Assembly: GCF_017315725.1 (NCBI RefSeq)
Contig: NZ_JAFLRG010000001.1
Location: 1,798,001 to 1,862,000 of the forward strand
Reading direction: 5' to 3'
Length of the DNA stretch: 64,000 nucleotides
From: Trinickia acidisoli
GTDB taxonomy: Bacteria > Pseudomonadota > Gammaproteobacteria > Burkholderiales > Burkholderiaceae
Of the stretch, positions 10,253 through 24,422 are shown piece by piece; within the stretch, counting starts at the first letter, position 1; every line of letters starts with the position of its first letter. Position numbers and translations under genes: made by a program. The notes under the pieces are model-generated. The model saw only the letters and a program-made list of their open reading frames with translations, did no database searches and was not told the DNA's origin.

Positions 10253-10286
10253 CGGGTCAGGACGGGCTCGCGAAGTCGATGCGGGA

Positions 10287-11174
10287 TCAAACAGCCGGTA
10301 GATCGCTGGCCTGGATCAGGAACACGGTGTCGTCCCCGCCGCTCGTCGACATCCAAACGAGGTCGAGTCCGCCGAACGCCGCCTCGACGTTCGCGCGCTC
10401 GTTGCCGATTTCGACGACGAGCACGCCGTCGTCGGTCAGCCAATTGCGTGCGTCCTTGACGATGCGGCGCACGATGTCCATGCCATCCTCGCCACCGGCC
10501 AGCGCCAGTTGCGGCTCGTGCCGGTATTCGGCCGGCAACGCTTGCATGGAGTCGCTGTTGACATAGGGCGGATTCGCGATGATGACTTCGTAACGGCGCT
10601 CGGGCAGGGGGGCGAACAGGTCGCCCTCGAACAGCGCGATGCGGTCCTCGAGCGCGTAGTCGGCCACGTTGATGCGAGCGACTTCGAGCGCATCGGTCGA
10701 AATATCGACGGCGTCGACGTCGGCGTTCGGAAACGCATGCGCGGCGATAATGGCCAGGCACCCCGAGCCCGCGCAGAGCTCGAGCACGGCGCCGACTTCG
10801 TCGGGATCGGCGACGTAGGGCTGCAAGCCGTCCGCGAGCAACTCGCCGATGAACGAACGCGGCACGATGACGCGCTCGTCGACGTAAAAGCGCAGGCCAT
10901 GCATCCAAGCTTCCTGCGTGATGTAGGCGGCCGGCACGTGGTCGGTCGCGCGGCGCTCGATGACTTTGAGCACGGTGTCGACTTCCTGATCGAGCAAACG
11001 CGCATCGAGGAACGGATCGAGCGTGTCGAGCGGCAAGTGCAGCGTATGCAGAATCAGATAGGCGGCTTCGTCATAGGCGTTCGCGCTCCCGTGTCCGAAG
11101 GCGAGTTGCGCTTGATTGAAGCGCGACACCGCATAGCGCAGTAAGTCGCGAACGGTGCAAAACGGCGTGGTCAT
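10287..11174 (-). CDS. prmB: 50S ribosomal protein L3 glutamine methyltransferase PrmB
   Basis: 295 residues from ATG 11174 (MTTPFCTVRDLLRYAVSRFN), with GAGGAG 8 bases upstream; an ATG ten codons earlier would overlap that ribosome site. SAM-dependent N5-glutamine methyltransferase acting on ribosomal protein L3 during assembly. The SAM-binding motif LELCAGSGCL is at 131-140 and the glutamine-binding NPPY is at 201-204 (NPPYVNSD, the PrmB form). The N-terminal helical domain is complete. It starts 31 bases downstream of the dapE stop. Confidence 0.94.
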   Translation of the reverse strand: MTTPFCTVRDLLRYAVSRFNQAQLAFGHGSANAYDEAAYLILHTLHLPLDTLDPFLDARLLDQEVDTVLKVIERRATDHVPAAYITQEAWMHGLRFYVDERVIVPRSFIGELLADGLQPYVADPDEVGAVLELCAGSGCLAIIAAHAFPNADVDAVDISTDALEVARINVADYALEDRIALFEGDLFAPLPERRYEVIIANPPYVNSDSMQALPAEYRHEPQLALAGGEDGMDIVRRIVKDARNWLTDDGVLVVEIGNERANVEAAFGGLDLVWMSTSGGDDTVFLIQASDLPAV

Positions 11175-11205
11175 CGCGGCATCTCCTCGTACTGTGCGGG
11201 GCATA

Positions 11206-12456
<1,251 letters not shown>

Positions 12457-12513
12457 CTAACGTTGACCGCGCACCGACCACACCACTATCACGCCGCACC
12501 GCACCGCACGGCG

Positions 12514-12875
12514 CTAAGCGAATAGCGTCGCGTATTCGTCGGCCGAAAAACCGACCGATTTCACGCGCCCGTCTACCACGACGACGGGTCGCTTCACGAC
12601 CGAGGGTTTTTCGATCATCAGCGCGATCGCGCCTTGCGACGTCTGCGCGGCGGCTTTCGCCTCGTCGGGCAAGCCGCGCCAAGTCGTGCCGCGGCGGTTC
12701 AGCAGCGTCTCGAGCGGCACGTCGGCAAGCCATGCGTCCACGAGCGCGGCTGTGAGCCCGGCCTTCTTGAAGTCGTGAAACTCGAACGCGACGCCGTGCG
12801 ATTCGAGCCACGTGCGGGCCTTCTTGACGGTGTCGCAGTTCGGAATGCCGTAGACGACGGTGCGCGCCGAGCCCA

Positions 12876-12876
<1 letters not shown>
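12514..12876 (-). CDS. yffB: ArsC/Spx-family protein YffB
   Basis: 120 residues. Thioredoxin-like ArsC fold with a single N-terminal cysteine in YGIPNCDTVKKA, followed by FEFHDFKK and KRPVVVVDGR near the C-terminus. These match E. coli YffB rather than true arsenate reductases. Its ATG overlaps the dapD stop by one base (ATGA), so the two are translationally coupled. In E. coli yffB is also next to dapE. The biochemical role of YffB is not firmly known; glutathione-dependent reductase activity has been proposed. No arsenic genes are nearby. Confidence 0.85.
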
Positions 12877-13703
<827 letters not shown>

Positions 13704-13824
13704 AGTCGGTAGTTTCGCTAAGTAAAATCGGAGGATGACGGGTGCGGCCGATGAGTGATGCTAGGCATGGCCCGGGCCGACGATGGCGCCGCGGGCTACC
13801 GCCTGCGGCGCGTCGATGCGCGGG

Positions 13825-15030
13825 TCAGCGCGCGAGGCCGCGGCAAAAATCGACGATGCGTTTGGCTCCATCGACGCATTCGTCCACGTCGGCGACGAGC
13901 GCCAGGCGGACGAAATCGCGACCTGGGTTCGCGCTGCGCGCGGTGCGTGCCAGATATGAACCGGGCAGAACCGTGACATTATAGTCGGCGTACAGGCGCC
14001 GGGCGAACTCGGTGTCGGTCAAGCCCGTGCGCGCGACGTTCGCCCATAGGTAGAACGCGGCGTCGGGCAGGCGGGTGTCGAGAACGTCGGCGAGCATCGG
14101 CGTGACCGTCGAAAACTTGGCCACGTACTTGGCGCGATTCTCGCGCACGTGCGCCTCGTCGTTCCAGGCGGCAACGCTCGCGGCCTGAAAAACGGGCGAC
14201 AAGGCCGCACCGTGATAGGTGCGGTAAAGCAGGAAGCGCTTCAAGAGCGCCGCATCGCCAGCGACGAAGCCCGAGCGCATGCCGGGCACGTTCGAGCGCT
14301 TGGACAAGCTCGAGAGCATGACGAGCCGCTCGAACCCGCGGCCGAGCCGGTGCGCGGCTTCGAGCCCGCCGAGCGGTGGCGTCGCTTCGTCGAAGTAGAT
14401 TTCCGAATAGCATTCGTCCGATGCGATGACGAATCCGTGCTTGTCCGACAGCGCGAACAACTCGCGCCAGTCGTCGAGCGTCAGGACGGCGCCCGTCGGA
14501 TTGCCCGGCGAGCACACGTAGAGCAACTGCGTGCGCGCCCAGACGTCGTCGGGCACCGCGGCGTAGTCGCATGCGAAGTTGCGCGCCGGATCGCTGTTGA
14601 CGAAATAGGGCTCGGCGCCTGCGAGCAGGGCCGCGCCCTCATAGATCTGATAGAACGGGTTCGGGCACAGCACGACCGCGCCGGGACGCGTGCCGTCGAC
14701 GACGCTTTGCGCGAGCGAGAACAACGCTTCGCGCGAGCCCGAGACGGGCAGGATCTCGGTGGCCGGATCGAGTGCGGGCAGGCCGTAGCGCTGCATCGCC
14801 CAGCGCGCGATCGCTTCGCGCAGCGCGCTCGTGCCGATCGTGGCCGGATAGTTGGCCAGCGTGTCGAGCGCCGCGACGACGGCCTCGCGGATCAGCGCCG
14901 GCGTTGCGTGTTTCGGTTCGCCCAGGCCGAAGCTGATATGCGGCAAATCGGCAGGCGGCGTCGCGTCTTTCAGCAATACGCGCAGCTTTTCGAACGGATA
15001 GGGCTGGAGGCGGTCGAGTAGCGGGTTCAC
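13825..15030 (-). CDS. dapC: Succinyldiaminopimelate transaminase DapC (PLP class I)
   Basis: 401 residues from GTG 15030 (family start MNPLLDRLQPYPFEKLRVLL). The frame is open further upstream, but that stretch has no family similarity. It transaminates N-succinyl-2-amino-6-ketopimelate with glutamate. Fold-type I features: SGSREALFSL, CPNPFYQIYEG, CSPGNPTGAVL, and the PLP-lysine region LSSLSKRSNVPGMRSGF near residue 240. An exact TATAAT lies at 15110-15115 on this strand, a likely -10, but without a clear -35 element. It heads the leftward dapC-dapD-yffB-dapE set and is divergent from smc. Confidence 0.92.
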   Translation of the reverse strand: MNPLLDRLQPYPFEKLRVLLKDATPPADLPHISFGLGEPKHATPALIREAVVAALDTLANYPATIGTSALREAIARWAMQRYGLPALDPATEILPVSGSREALFSLAQSVVDGTRPGAVVLCPNPFYQIYEGAALLAGAEPYFVNSDPARNFACDYAAVPDDVWARTQLLYVCSPGNPTGAVLTLDDWRELFALSDKHGFVIASDECYSEIYFDEATPPLGGLEAAHRLGRGFERLVMLSSLSKRSNVPGMRSGFVAGDAALLKRFLLYRTYHGAALSPVFQAASVAAWNDEAHVRENRAKYVAKFSTVTPMLADVLDTRLPDAAFYLWANVARTGLTDTEFARRLYADYNVTVLPGSYLARTARSANPGRDFVRLALVADVDECVDGAKRIVDFCRGLAR

Positions 15031-15402
15031 GTCGGCGGGTTCGGTCGAATTCGGCAGGCACGTTGCCAGGGTTTCGCTGTGCGCAGCCCTCGTGCGGGAA
15101 AAGGGCGTCATTATAGCCCGACGCTCGCCGGCCGGCGGGGCGTTCGATGTGCGGTTCGACACGCGGCGAGGCCGCGCCGGCGGCGGCGCGGCGGGCGCGC
15201 GATGGTATGATTGCCACTTGCTCGCGGGGCATGCGCTCGTTGTCGACGGCACATGCCTTTCGCGATCCCAAACGCATCGCGGCGACGGTTGGCCGCGCAT
15301 GCGCCGCCACGGCTCGCGCTTGCGCTCGTCGGTTGCGGTGTCGTGCGCGGGCAAGGCCAGCCGCGTTTTTGTTCGATCCTCCATCAAAACAGCCCTATCG
15401 CC

Positions 15403-18400
15403 GTGCGTCTGACCTCGATCAAACTCGCTGGCTTCAAGTCATTCGTCGATCCCACGCATTTCCAGGTACCGGGTCAGCTCGTCGGTGTGGTCGGCCCGAA
15501 CGGATGCGGCAAGTCCAACATCATCGACGCCGTGCGCTGGGTGCTAGGCGAATCGCGCGCGTCAGAGCTGCGCGGCGAATCGATGCAGGACGTCATCTTC
15601 AACGGCTCGACCGCGCGCAAGCCGGGCAGCCGCGCGAGCGTCGAGCTCGTGTTCGACAACGCCGACGGGCGCGCTGCCGGCCAGTGGGGGCAGTACGGCG
15701 AGATCGCGGTGAAGCGCGTGCTCACGCGCGACGGCACGTCGAGCTACTACATCAACAATCTGCCCGCGCGCCGGCGCGATATTCAAGACATCTTCCTCGG
15801 CACGGGGCTCGGGCCGCGCGCCTACGCGATCATCGGGCAAGGCATGATCGCGCGCATCATCGAAGCGAAGCCGGAAGAGCTGCGCGTGTTTCTCGAAGAG
15901 GCCGCGGGCGTCTCGAAGTACAAGGAGCGCCGTCGCGAAACTGAGAATCGCCTGCACGATACGCGTGAGAATTTGACGCGCGTCGAAGACATTGTGCGCG
16001 AACTCGGCACGAACCTCGAAAAACTCGAGGCGCAGGCCATCGTCGCGACCAAATTCAAGGCGTTGCAGTCCGACGGCGAAGAGAAGCAGCGTTTGCTGTG
16101 GCTGCTGCGCAAGAACGAAGCGGCTGCCGAGCAGGGCCGGCAGCAGCGCGCGATCTCCGAAGCGCAGATCGATCTCGAAGCTCAGACGGCGAAGCTGCGC
16201 GAAGTCGAAGCCGATCTCGAAACGCTGCGTGTGGCGCACTACGCGGCCAGCGACGCGATGCAAGGCGCACAGGGCTCGCTCTACGAGGCCAACGCCGAAG
16301 TGAGCCGGCTCGAGGCCGAGATCAAGTTCGTGATCGAATCGCGCAACCGCGTGCAAGCGCAGATCGCCGCGCTGACGGCGCAGCGCGAGCAGTGGCAAGC
16401 GCAAGCCGAGAAGGCGCGCGGCGATCTCGAGGAAGCCGAGGAGCAGCTTGCCGTCGCCGAGGAGAAGGCCGCGCTTGCCGAAGACGAAGCCGCCGCGAAG
16501 CACGACGAACTGCCGGCGCTCGAAGCGCGCTGGCGCGACGCGCAAGCGCAATTGAACGACGAGCGCGGGGGCATCGCGCAGACGGAGCAGGCGCTGAAGC
16601 TCGAAGCCGCGCATCAACGCAATGCCGATCAACAGCTCCAGCAGTTGCAGCAGCGGCACGAACGGCTCAAATTGGAGGCCGGCGGGCTCGACGTCCCGGA
16701 CGAGGCCCAGCTCGAGGAGCAGCGCATGCAGCTCGCCGAGCAGGAAGAAATCCTAAGCGATGCGCAGGCGCGCCTCGGGCAGGCGCAGGAGGCGCTGCCG
16801 CGGGCCGAGGCAGAACGGCGCGAGGCGCAAGAGCGCGTGCAGCGCGAGGGCGCGCAGATTCATCAGCTCGAAGCGCGGCTGGTCGCGCTCAAGCAACTCC
16901 AGGAAAGCGTGCAAACCGAGGGCAAGATTCAGCCTTGGCTGGACAAGCACGAACTCGCGACATTGCCGCGCCTGTGGAAGAAGCTGCATGTCGAAGCGGG
17001 CTGGGAAACGGCGCTCGAATCGATCCTGCGCGAGCGGCTCGCCGCGCTCGAGATTTCGAATCTCGATTGGGTGCGCGCTTTCGCGACCGATGCGCCGCCG
17101 GCCAAACTCGCCTTCTACTCACCGCCGTCGGCCGGTGTGCCGCGCGAAACGTCGACGGGCCTCTCGCCGCTGCTCTCGCTCGTGCGCATCGACGACGCCG
17201 GCTTGCGCGCCGTATTGAACGAATGGTTGGGCCACGCCTATGTGGCCGACGATCTGACGCAAGCGCTCGCGACGCGCGCGCAGTTGCCCGACGGAGCAAT
17301 GCTCGTCGTCAAGGCGGGGCATGTCGTGACGCGCGTCGGCGTGCAGTTGTATGCCGCCGACTCGGAACAGGCCGGCATGCTCGCGCGTCAGCAGGAAATC
17401 GAGAATCTCACGCGCCAACTGCGCGCGCAGACGCTGCTCGCCGACGAAGCGAAGACGGCCGCGATCCGCACCGAGGCGGCGCACACGCAGGCGTCGCAAG
17501 CGCTAGCCGATGCGCGTGCGCAAGTCGAGCGCGCGACGCAGCGCGTGCATGCGCTGCAACTCGACGTGCTCAAGCTCACGCAGGCGCATGAGCGCTACAC
17601 GCAGCGCAGCACGCAGATTCGCGAAGAACTCGAAGAAATCATCGCTCAGATCGAGGAGCAGCGCGCGCAGCGCGCCGAGTCCGAGGCGAACTTCGAGCGC
17701 CACGACGGCGAGCTCGCGCAATTGCAGGCGCGCTTCGAAGAGAACCAGCTCGCATTCGAAGCGCTGGACGAGACGCTGTCGGCGGGGCGCACGCAAGCGC
17801 GCGATCTCGAGCGCGCGGCCGGCGATGCGCGCTTTGCCGCCCGCAACATGGCGACGCGCATCGACGAGCTCAAGCGCAGCATCCAGATCGCGCACGAACA
17901 GAGCGAGCGCGTCGCGGGCTCGCTTGAAGATGCGCGCGCCGAACTCGAAACGATCAACGAGCAGACGACGCATACGGGGCTGCAAGAGGCGCTCGAAGTG
18001 CGGGCGCAGAAGGAGGCGGCGCTGTCGGCGGCGCGCCACGAACTCGACGATTTGACGGCGAAGCTGCGTCAAGCCGACGAAATGCGCCTGACGGCGGAAC
18101 GCTCGCTGCAGCCGCTGCGCGATCGGATCACCGAACTGCAGTTGAAAGAGCAGGCCGCGCGCATCGCCGGCGAGCAATTCATCGAGCAGCTTCAGGCCGC
18201 GGGTGTCGACGAGGCGCAGTTGCAGGAGAAGCTGACGCCCGATATGAAGCCGTCGTACCTGCAGGGCGAAGTTACCCGCATCAACAATGCAATCACGGCG
18301 CTTGGGCCCGTCAACATGGCCGCGCTCGACGAACTCGCGGCGGCCAAGGAGCGCAAGGCGTTCCTCGACGCCCAGTCGGAGGATTTGACGCGCGCGATCG

Positions 18401-18921
18401 AGACGCTGGAGGACGCGATTCGCAAGATCGACCAGGAAACGCGCACGCTGCTGCAAGGCACGTTCGACGAGGTCAACCGGCATTTCGGCGAACTGTTCCC
18501 GCGTCTGTTCGGCGGCGGGCAGGCCAAGCTGATCATGACGGGCGACGAAATTCTCGACGCCGGCGTGCAGGTGATGGCGCAGCCGCCGGGCAAGAAGAAT
18601 TCGACGATTCACCTACTCTCGGGCGGCGAGAAGGCGCTGACGGCCACCGCGCTCGTGTTCGCGATGTTCCAGCTCAATCCCGCGCCGTTCTGTTTGCTCG
18701 ACGAAGTCGATGCGCCGCTCGACGACGCCAATACCGAACGCTTCGCGAACCTCGTGCGCGCGATGTCGGACAAAACGCAGTTCCTGTTCATCTCGCACAA
18801 CAAGATCGCGATGGAAATGGCGCAGCAACTGATCGGCGTGACGATGCAAGAGCAAGGCGTCTCGCGCATCGTGGCCGTGGACATGGAAACGGCAGCCGGT
18901 TTCGCCCAGAATACGGTCTAA
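15403..18921 (+). CDS. smc: Chromosome segregation ATPase SMC
   Basis: 1172 residues from GTG 15403 (MRLTSIKLAGFKSFVDPT). Codons upstream are open but not family-like. SMC with ScpAB compacts and segregates the chromosome. Layout: ATPase head with Walker A GPNGCGKSN at 31-39; coiled coil from about 170; hinge about 510-650; returning coiled coil; C-terminal head with signature LLSGGEKALTATAL and Walker B PFCLLDEVDAPLDDAN. The coil segments are very rich in A, E, Q and R, as expected. It is followed by zipA and ligA on the same strand, the standard beta-proteobacterial arrangement. Confidence 0.97.
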   Translation: MRLTSIKLAGFKSFVDPTHFQVPGQLVGVVGPNGCGKSNIIDAVRWVLGESRASELRGESMQDVIFNGSTARKPGSRASVELVFDNADGRAAGQWGQYGEIAVKRVLTRDGTSSYYINNLPARRRDIQDIFLGTGLGPRAYAIIGQGMIARIIEAKPEELRVFLEEAAGVSKYKERRRETENRLHDTRENLTRVEDIVRELGTNLEKLEAQAIVATKFKALQSDGEEKQRLLWLLRKNEAAAEQGRQQRAISEAQIDLEAQTAKLREVEADLETLRVAHYAASDAMQGAQGSLYEANAEVSRLEAEIKFVIESRNRVQAQIAALTAQREQWQAQAEKARGDLEEAEEQLAVAEEKAALAEDEAAAKHDELPALEARWRDAQAQLNDERGGIAQTEQALKLEAAHQRNADQQLQQLQQRHERLKLEAGGLDVPDEAQLEEQRMQLAEQEEILSDAQARLGQAQEALPRAEAERREAQERVQREGAQIHQLEARLVALKQLQESVQTEGKIQPWLDKHELATLPRLWKKLHVEAGWETALESILRERLAALEISNLDWVRAFATDAPPAKLAFYSPPSAGVPRETSTGLSPLLSLVRIDDAGLRAVLNEWLGHAYVADDLTQALATRAQLPDGAMLVVKAGHVVTRVGVQLYAADSEQAGMLARQQEIENLTRQLRAQTLLADEAKTAAIRTEAAHTQASQALADARAQVERATQRVHALQLDVLKLTQAHERYTQRSTQIREELEEIIAQIEEQRAQRAESEANFERHDGELAQLQARFEENQLAFEALDETLSAGRTQARDLERAAGDARFAARNMATRIDELKRSIQIAHEQSERVAGSLEDARAELETINEQTTHTGLQEALEVRAQKEAALSAARHELDDLTAKLRQADEMRLTAERSLQPLRDRITELQLKEQAARIAGEQFIEQLQAAGVDEAQLQEKLTPDMKPSYLQGEVTRINNAITALGPVNMAALDELAAAKERKAFLDAQSEDLTRAIETLEDAIRKIDQETRTLLQGTFDEVNRHFGELFPRLFGGGQAKLIMTGDEILDAGVQVMAQPPGKKNSTIHLLSGGEKALTATALVFAMFQLNPAPFCLLDEVDAPLDDANTERFANLVRAMSDKTQFLFISHNKIAMEMAQQLIGVTMQEQGVSRIVAVDMETAAGFAQNTV

Positions 18922-18988
18922 AACGAGCGGATTCGCGCGGGCGCGCCCGGCGCGGAACCGCGACACAGGAATGCTTCATGGAGCGTGC

Positions 18989-20230
18989 ATGGACGAGTTG
19001 ACACTCGGATTGATCGGCGCAGGCGCCGTGGTGGTGGGAGGAGTGGTCGTGTACAACGCGTGGCAAGGCGCCAAGGTGCGCCGTAGAATGCCGCGGCCAA
19101 TGCCGACCGATGCCGAGCAGGGGCCCGCGCGCCACGATCACGAGGAAGAGCGGCCGTTCATCGAGCCGGCGCGCACGGGTGCGCGGCGCGAGAGCGCGGT
19201 GCCGGCCGGTGCGCACGACCCGGACGACGCCCGCATCGAGCCGAGTTTCGGCATGGCGTCGCCGCTCGACATCCCCGCCGACATTCAGGCCGAAGCAACG
19301 ACGCCGAACGGCTTCACGCCGGAGCCGCAAGCCGCGGAGCCGACGCATCAGAAAGCGTCGAGCGAGCCGGAAAGCGTGACGCCGGCCGCAACGACGATTT
19401 CGGCCGCGCCGCCCCATATCGTCGATCGACGCATCGATTGCGTCGTGCCGATTCGCTTGTCCGGCCCGATCGCCGGTGAGAAGGCGTTGCCGCTCGCGCA
19501 GCGGCTGCGCCGTGCGGGCAGCAAGCCCGTCTATATCGAGGGCAAGCCGGAAGGCGGCGGCGCGTGGGAGCTGCTGCAGAACGCGCAGCGCTACGAAGAG
19601 CTGCGCGCGGCTGTCCAGCTCGCCAATCGCAGCGGCGCGCTCAATGAGCTCGAATTTTCGGAGTTCGTGTCGGGCGTGCAGCAATTCGCCGACGCGATCG
19701 ACGGCGCCCCCGAGTTTCCCGATATGCTCGAAACGGTGTCGATGGGGCGCGAGCTCGACGCGTTCGCGGCGCAGTGCGACGCGCAGCTCTCGATCAACGT
19801 GCTCTCCGACGGTGCGCCGTGGTCGGCCAATTACGTGCAGGCCGTGGCCTCGCAAGATGGTCTGCTGCTGTCGCGCGACGGCACGCGCTTCGTCAAGCTC
19901 GACGCCAAGCAGAGCCCTGTTTTCATGCTGCAGTTCGGCGACACGAATTTCCTGCGTGACGATCTGACCTACAAGGGCGGCCAGATGATCACGCTGATTC
20001 TCGACGTACCTGTCGCTGACGAAGACATCCTGCCGTTCAGGCTCATGTGCGATTACGCTAAATCGTTGGCGGAGCGGATCGGTGGGCGGGTCGTCGACGA
20101 TCAGCGGCGGCCGCTGCCCGAGCAGGCGCTACTCGCGATCGAAAAGCAGCTCATGACGCTCTACGCGCGGCTCGAAGAAGCCGGCATTCCGGCCGGCTCG
20201 CCGGCGACGCGGCGTCTATTCAGCCAGTAA
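18989..20230 (+). CDS. zipA: Cell division protein ZipA-like (FtsZ-binding)
   Basis: 413 residues from ATG 18989 (MDELTLGLIGAGAVVVGGVV), with GGAG 5 bases upstream; an ATG at 18971 has no usable ribosome site. N-terminal membrane anchor (about 5-24), a basic stretch, then a Pro/Ala/Glu-rich linker to about residue 150, and a C-terminal ZipA-type domain of about 140 residues (LEFSEFVSGVQQFADAI to the end) that would bind the FtsZ tail. This is the N-in, linker, C-domain topology of ZipA. The location between smc and ligA matches other Burkholderiaceae. The C-terminal domain is divergent from E. coli, hence -like. Confidence 0.87.
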   Translation: MDELTLGLIGAGAVVVGGVVVYNAWQGAKVRRRMPRPMPTDAEQGPARHDHEEERPFIEPARTGARRESAVPAGAHDPDDARIEPSFGMASPLDIPADIQAEATTPNGFTPEPQAAEPTHQKASSEPESVTPAATTISAAPPHIVDRRIDCVVPIRLSGPIAGEKALPLAQRLRRAGSKPVYIEGKPEGGGAWELLQNAQRYEELRAAVQLANRSGALNELEFSEFVSGVQQFADAIDGAPEFPDMLETVSMGRELDAFAAQCDAQLSINVLSDGAPWSANYVQAVASQDGLLLSRDGTRFVKLDAKQSPVFMLQFGDTNFLRDDLTYKGGQMITLILDVPVADEDILPFRLMCDYAKSLAERIGGRVVDDQRRPLPEQALLAIEKQLMTLYARLEEAGIPAGSPATRRLFSQ

Positions 20231-22860
<2,630 letters not shown>

Positions 22861-22883
22861 GCTTCTCGTTTAGGCAACGTCGA

Positions 22884-22906
22884 GACGCCCGCCAGAAGCG
22901 GGCGTC
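22884..22906. terminator. Hairpin between convergent def and RluF-like gene
   Basis: GACGCCCGC (22884-22892), loop CAGAA, GCGGGCGTC (22898-22906): a perfect 9-bp GC stem 24 bases after the def stop. There is no T-run, so intrinsic termination would be weak. The convergent setting suggests a transcription stop for one or both strands. Confidence 0.5.
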
Positions 22907-22967
22907 GTCGTCTCCAGCTTAGCAACGAAAGGCTTGCCCGGCGGCAAGTAAGACCGCCTGCGGCAGG

Positions 22968-24416
22968 TCAGAACGCTTCGTCGGGCAACAGATAACGCCA
23001 TTGACCTTGCGGTAGGGCGCCGAGCACCACGCGGCCCATGCGCACGCGCTTGAGCCCGACGACGTGCAAGCCCACGAGCTCGCACATGCGGCGGATTTGT
23101 CGCTTCTTGCCTTCGCGCAGGACGAAGCGCAACTGCTCGCCGTTTTGCCAACTGACCTTCGCGGGCTTGAGCGGCGCGTCATCGAGCGAGAGCCCGAAGC
23201 GCAGCAAGGCGAGTTTCTCGGCGGGGAAGTGGCGGTCGATGTCTGTGGCGAGGTCGCCGTACTCGACGCGCACGAGATATTCCTTTTCGATGTTCGAATG
23301 CTCGCCGATCAACTGTTTGGCGATGCGGCCGTCTTGCGTCAGCACGAGCATGCCTGTCGAGTCGATATCGAGCCGGCCCGCGGGGGCCAGCGCGCGCAGA
23401 TGGCTCGGCAAGAAGCGCGTTGTTGCGCGGTCGCCTTCCCAGCGGTTGTCCGCGGTGATCAAGGTGATCGCGGGTTCGTAGCCGTCCTCGGCCTGGCCCG
23501 AGACATAGCCGATCGGTTTATGCAGCAAGATCGTCACTTGGCGCGACTGCGCGGCGTGTGCGTCGCGGGTGACCTCGATGTGTTGCTCGGGGCGTATGCG
23601 TGTGCCGAGCGTATCGATACGCTTTCCGTCAACGCGCACCCAGCCGTTCTCGATCCATTCGTCGGCTTCCCGGCGCGAGCACAGGCCGAGTTCGGACATG
23701 CGCTTGGACAAGCGCATCGTTCCCGGCTCATGGTCGGCGCTTTGGGCGGGCGCGGCTGCGGCTGCTTTGACCGGCGCGGCTTTGCGCGATGGTGCCGCTT
23801 TTGCCGTGTTCACTCGTTTACCGCTCGCTGCGGGGTGTTCATGCGCTTCGGAGTAAGTGCGACGATCGCGAGTGCCCGCTTTGGCGCCCGTGCCGGAGCG
23901 GGCAAGCGGTGCTTCGCGACGGGTGCCTGAGGTGTTCGACGGCGAGGTGCCGTGCTTCACGGGTCGAGCGATCTTGCGGGCACCCGCAGGAGATGGCGTA
24001 GCCCCTCGCGCAGGGCGCTCGTCCGTGCTTCGGGCGGGACGATCGGCGCGTGCAGGGCGTTCGTCCGTACGTCGGGCAGGGCGGTCGCCCCGCGCCGAGC
24101 GCTCGTCCGCGCTTCGGCCCGGGCGGTCAGCACGCGCGGGGCGTTCGCTACGGACGTCGCGGGTGCGATCGGAAGCCGTCTCGCCTCGGCCGCCAGCCGC
24201 ACGCGGTGTTTTCTCGCCAGTCACGCTGCCGCGCGGCTTGTCCTGCGGCCGCCCGCGGTTATCTGCGGCACGTACGGTGACCGTCTTCGCCGCCGGCGCC
24301 GAACGTGGCGCGTCGGCTGCTCGCGGAGTCTTACGCGCCGACGGGCTGCCGGTGCGAACGGGGGCGCGGCCGGGCGATGCCGGACGCGGATGCTTAGCTG
24401 TCAGTTTGACGCGCAT
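22968..24416 (-). CDS. rRNA pseudouridine synthase, RsuA/RluB/RluF family (RluF-like) with long basic N-terminal extension
   Basis: 482 residues. The C-terminal about 250 residues are a complete pseudouridine synthase: S4 RNA-binding domain (RLSKRMSELGLCSRREADEW), then the catalytic domain with the active aspartate in PAGRLDIDSTGMLVLT, and QIRRMCELVGLHVVGLKRVR. The C-terminal half resembles RluF (23S U2604 in E. coli) more than RluB by eye. The first about 230 residues are low complexity, rich in R, A, P, D and E, with three near-identical 14-residue repeats (97-138). E. coli RluF carries its basic tail at the C-terminus instead. Convergent with def; glnD starts upstream on the same strand. 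Confidence 0.85.
   Translation of the reverse strand: MRVKLTAKHPRPASPGRAPVRTGSPSARKTPRAADAPRSAPAAKTVTVRAADNRGRPQDKPRGSVTGEKTPRAAGGRGETASDRTRDVRSERPARADRPGRSADERSARGDRPARRTDERPARADRPARSTDERPARGATPSPAGARKIARPVKHGTSPSNTSGTRREAPLARSGTGAKAGTRDRRTYSEAHEHPAASGKRVNTAKAAPSRKAAPVKAAAAAPAQSADHEPGTMRLSKRMSELGLCSRREADEWIENGWVRVDGKRIDTLGTRIRPEQHIEVTRDAHAAQSRQVTILLHKPIGYVSGQAEDGYEPAITLITADNRWEGDRATTRFLPSHLRALAPAGRLDIDSTGMLVLTQDGRIAKQLIGEHSNIEKEYLVRVEYGDLATDIDRHFPAEKLALLRFGLSLDDAPLKPAKVSWQNGEQLRFVLREGKKRQIRRMCELVGLHVVGLKRVRMGRVVLGALPQGQWRYLLPDEAF
24003..24128 (-). repeat. Three 42-bp in-frame repeats in the RluF-like gene
   Basis: Residues 97-138 of the protein read as three 14-mers: DRPGRSADERSARG, DRPARRTDERPARA, DRPARSTDERPARG. 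Each unit is 42 bases, so copy-number change keeps the frame. The surrounding extension is degenerate in the same residues. Confidence 0.85.
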
Positions 24417-24422
24417 AAAGTC

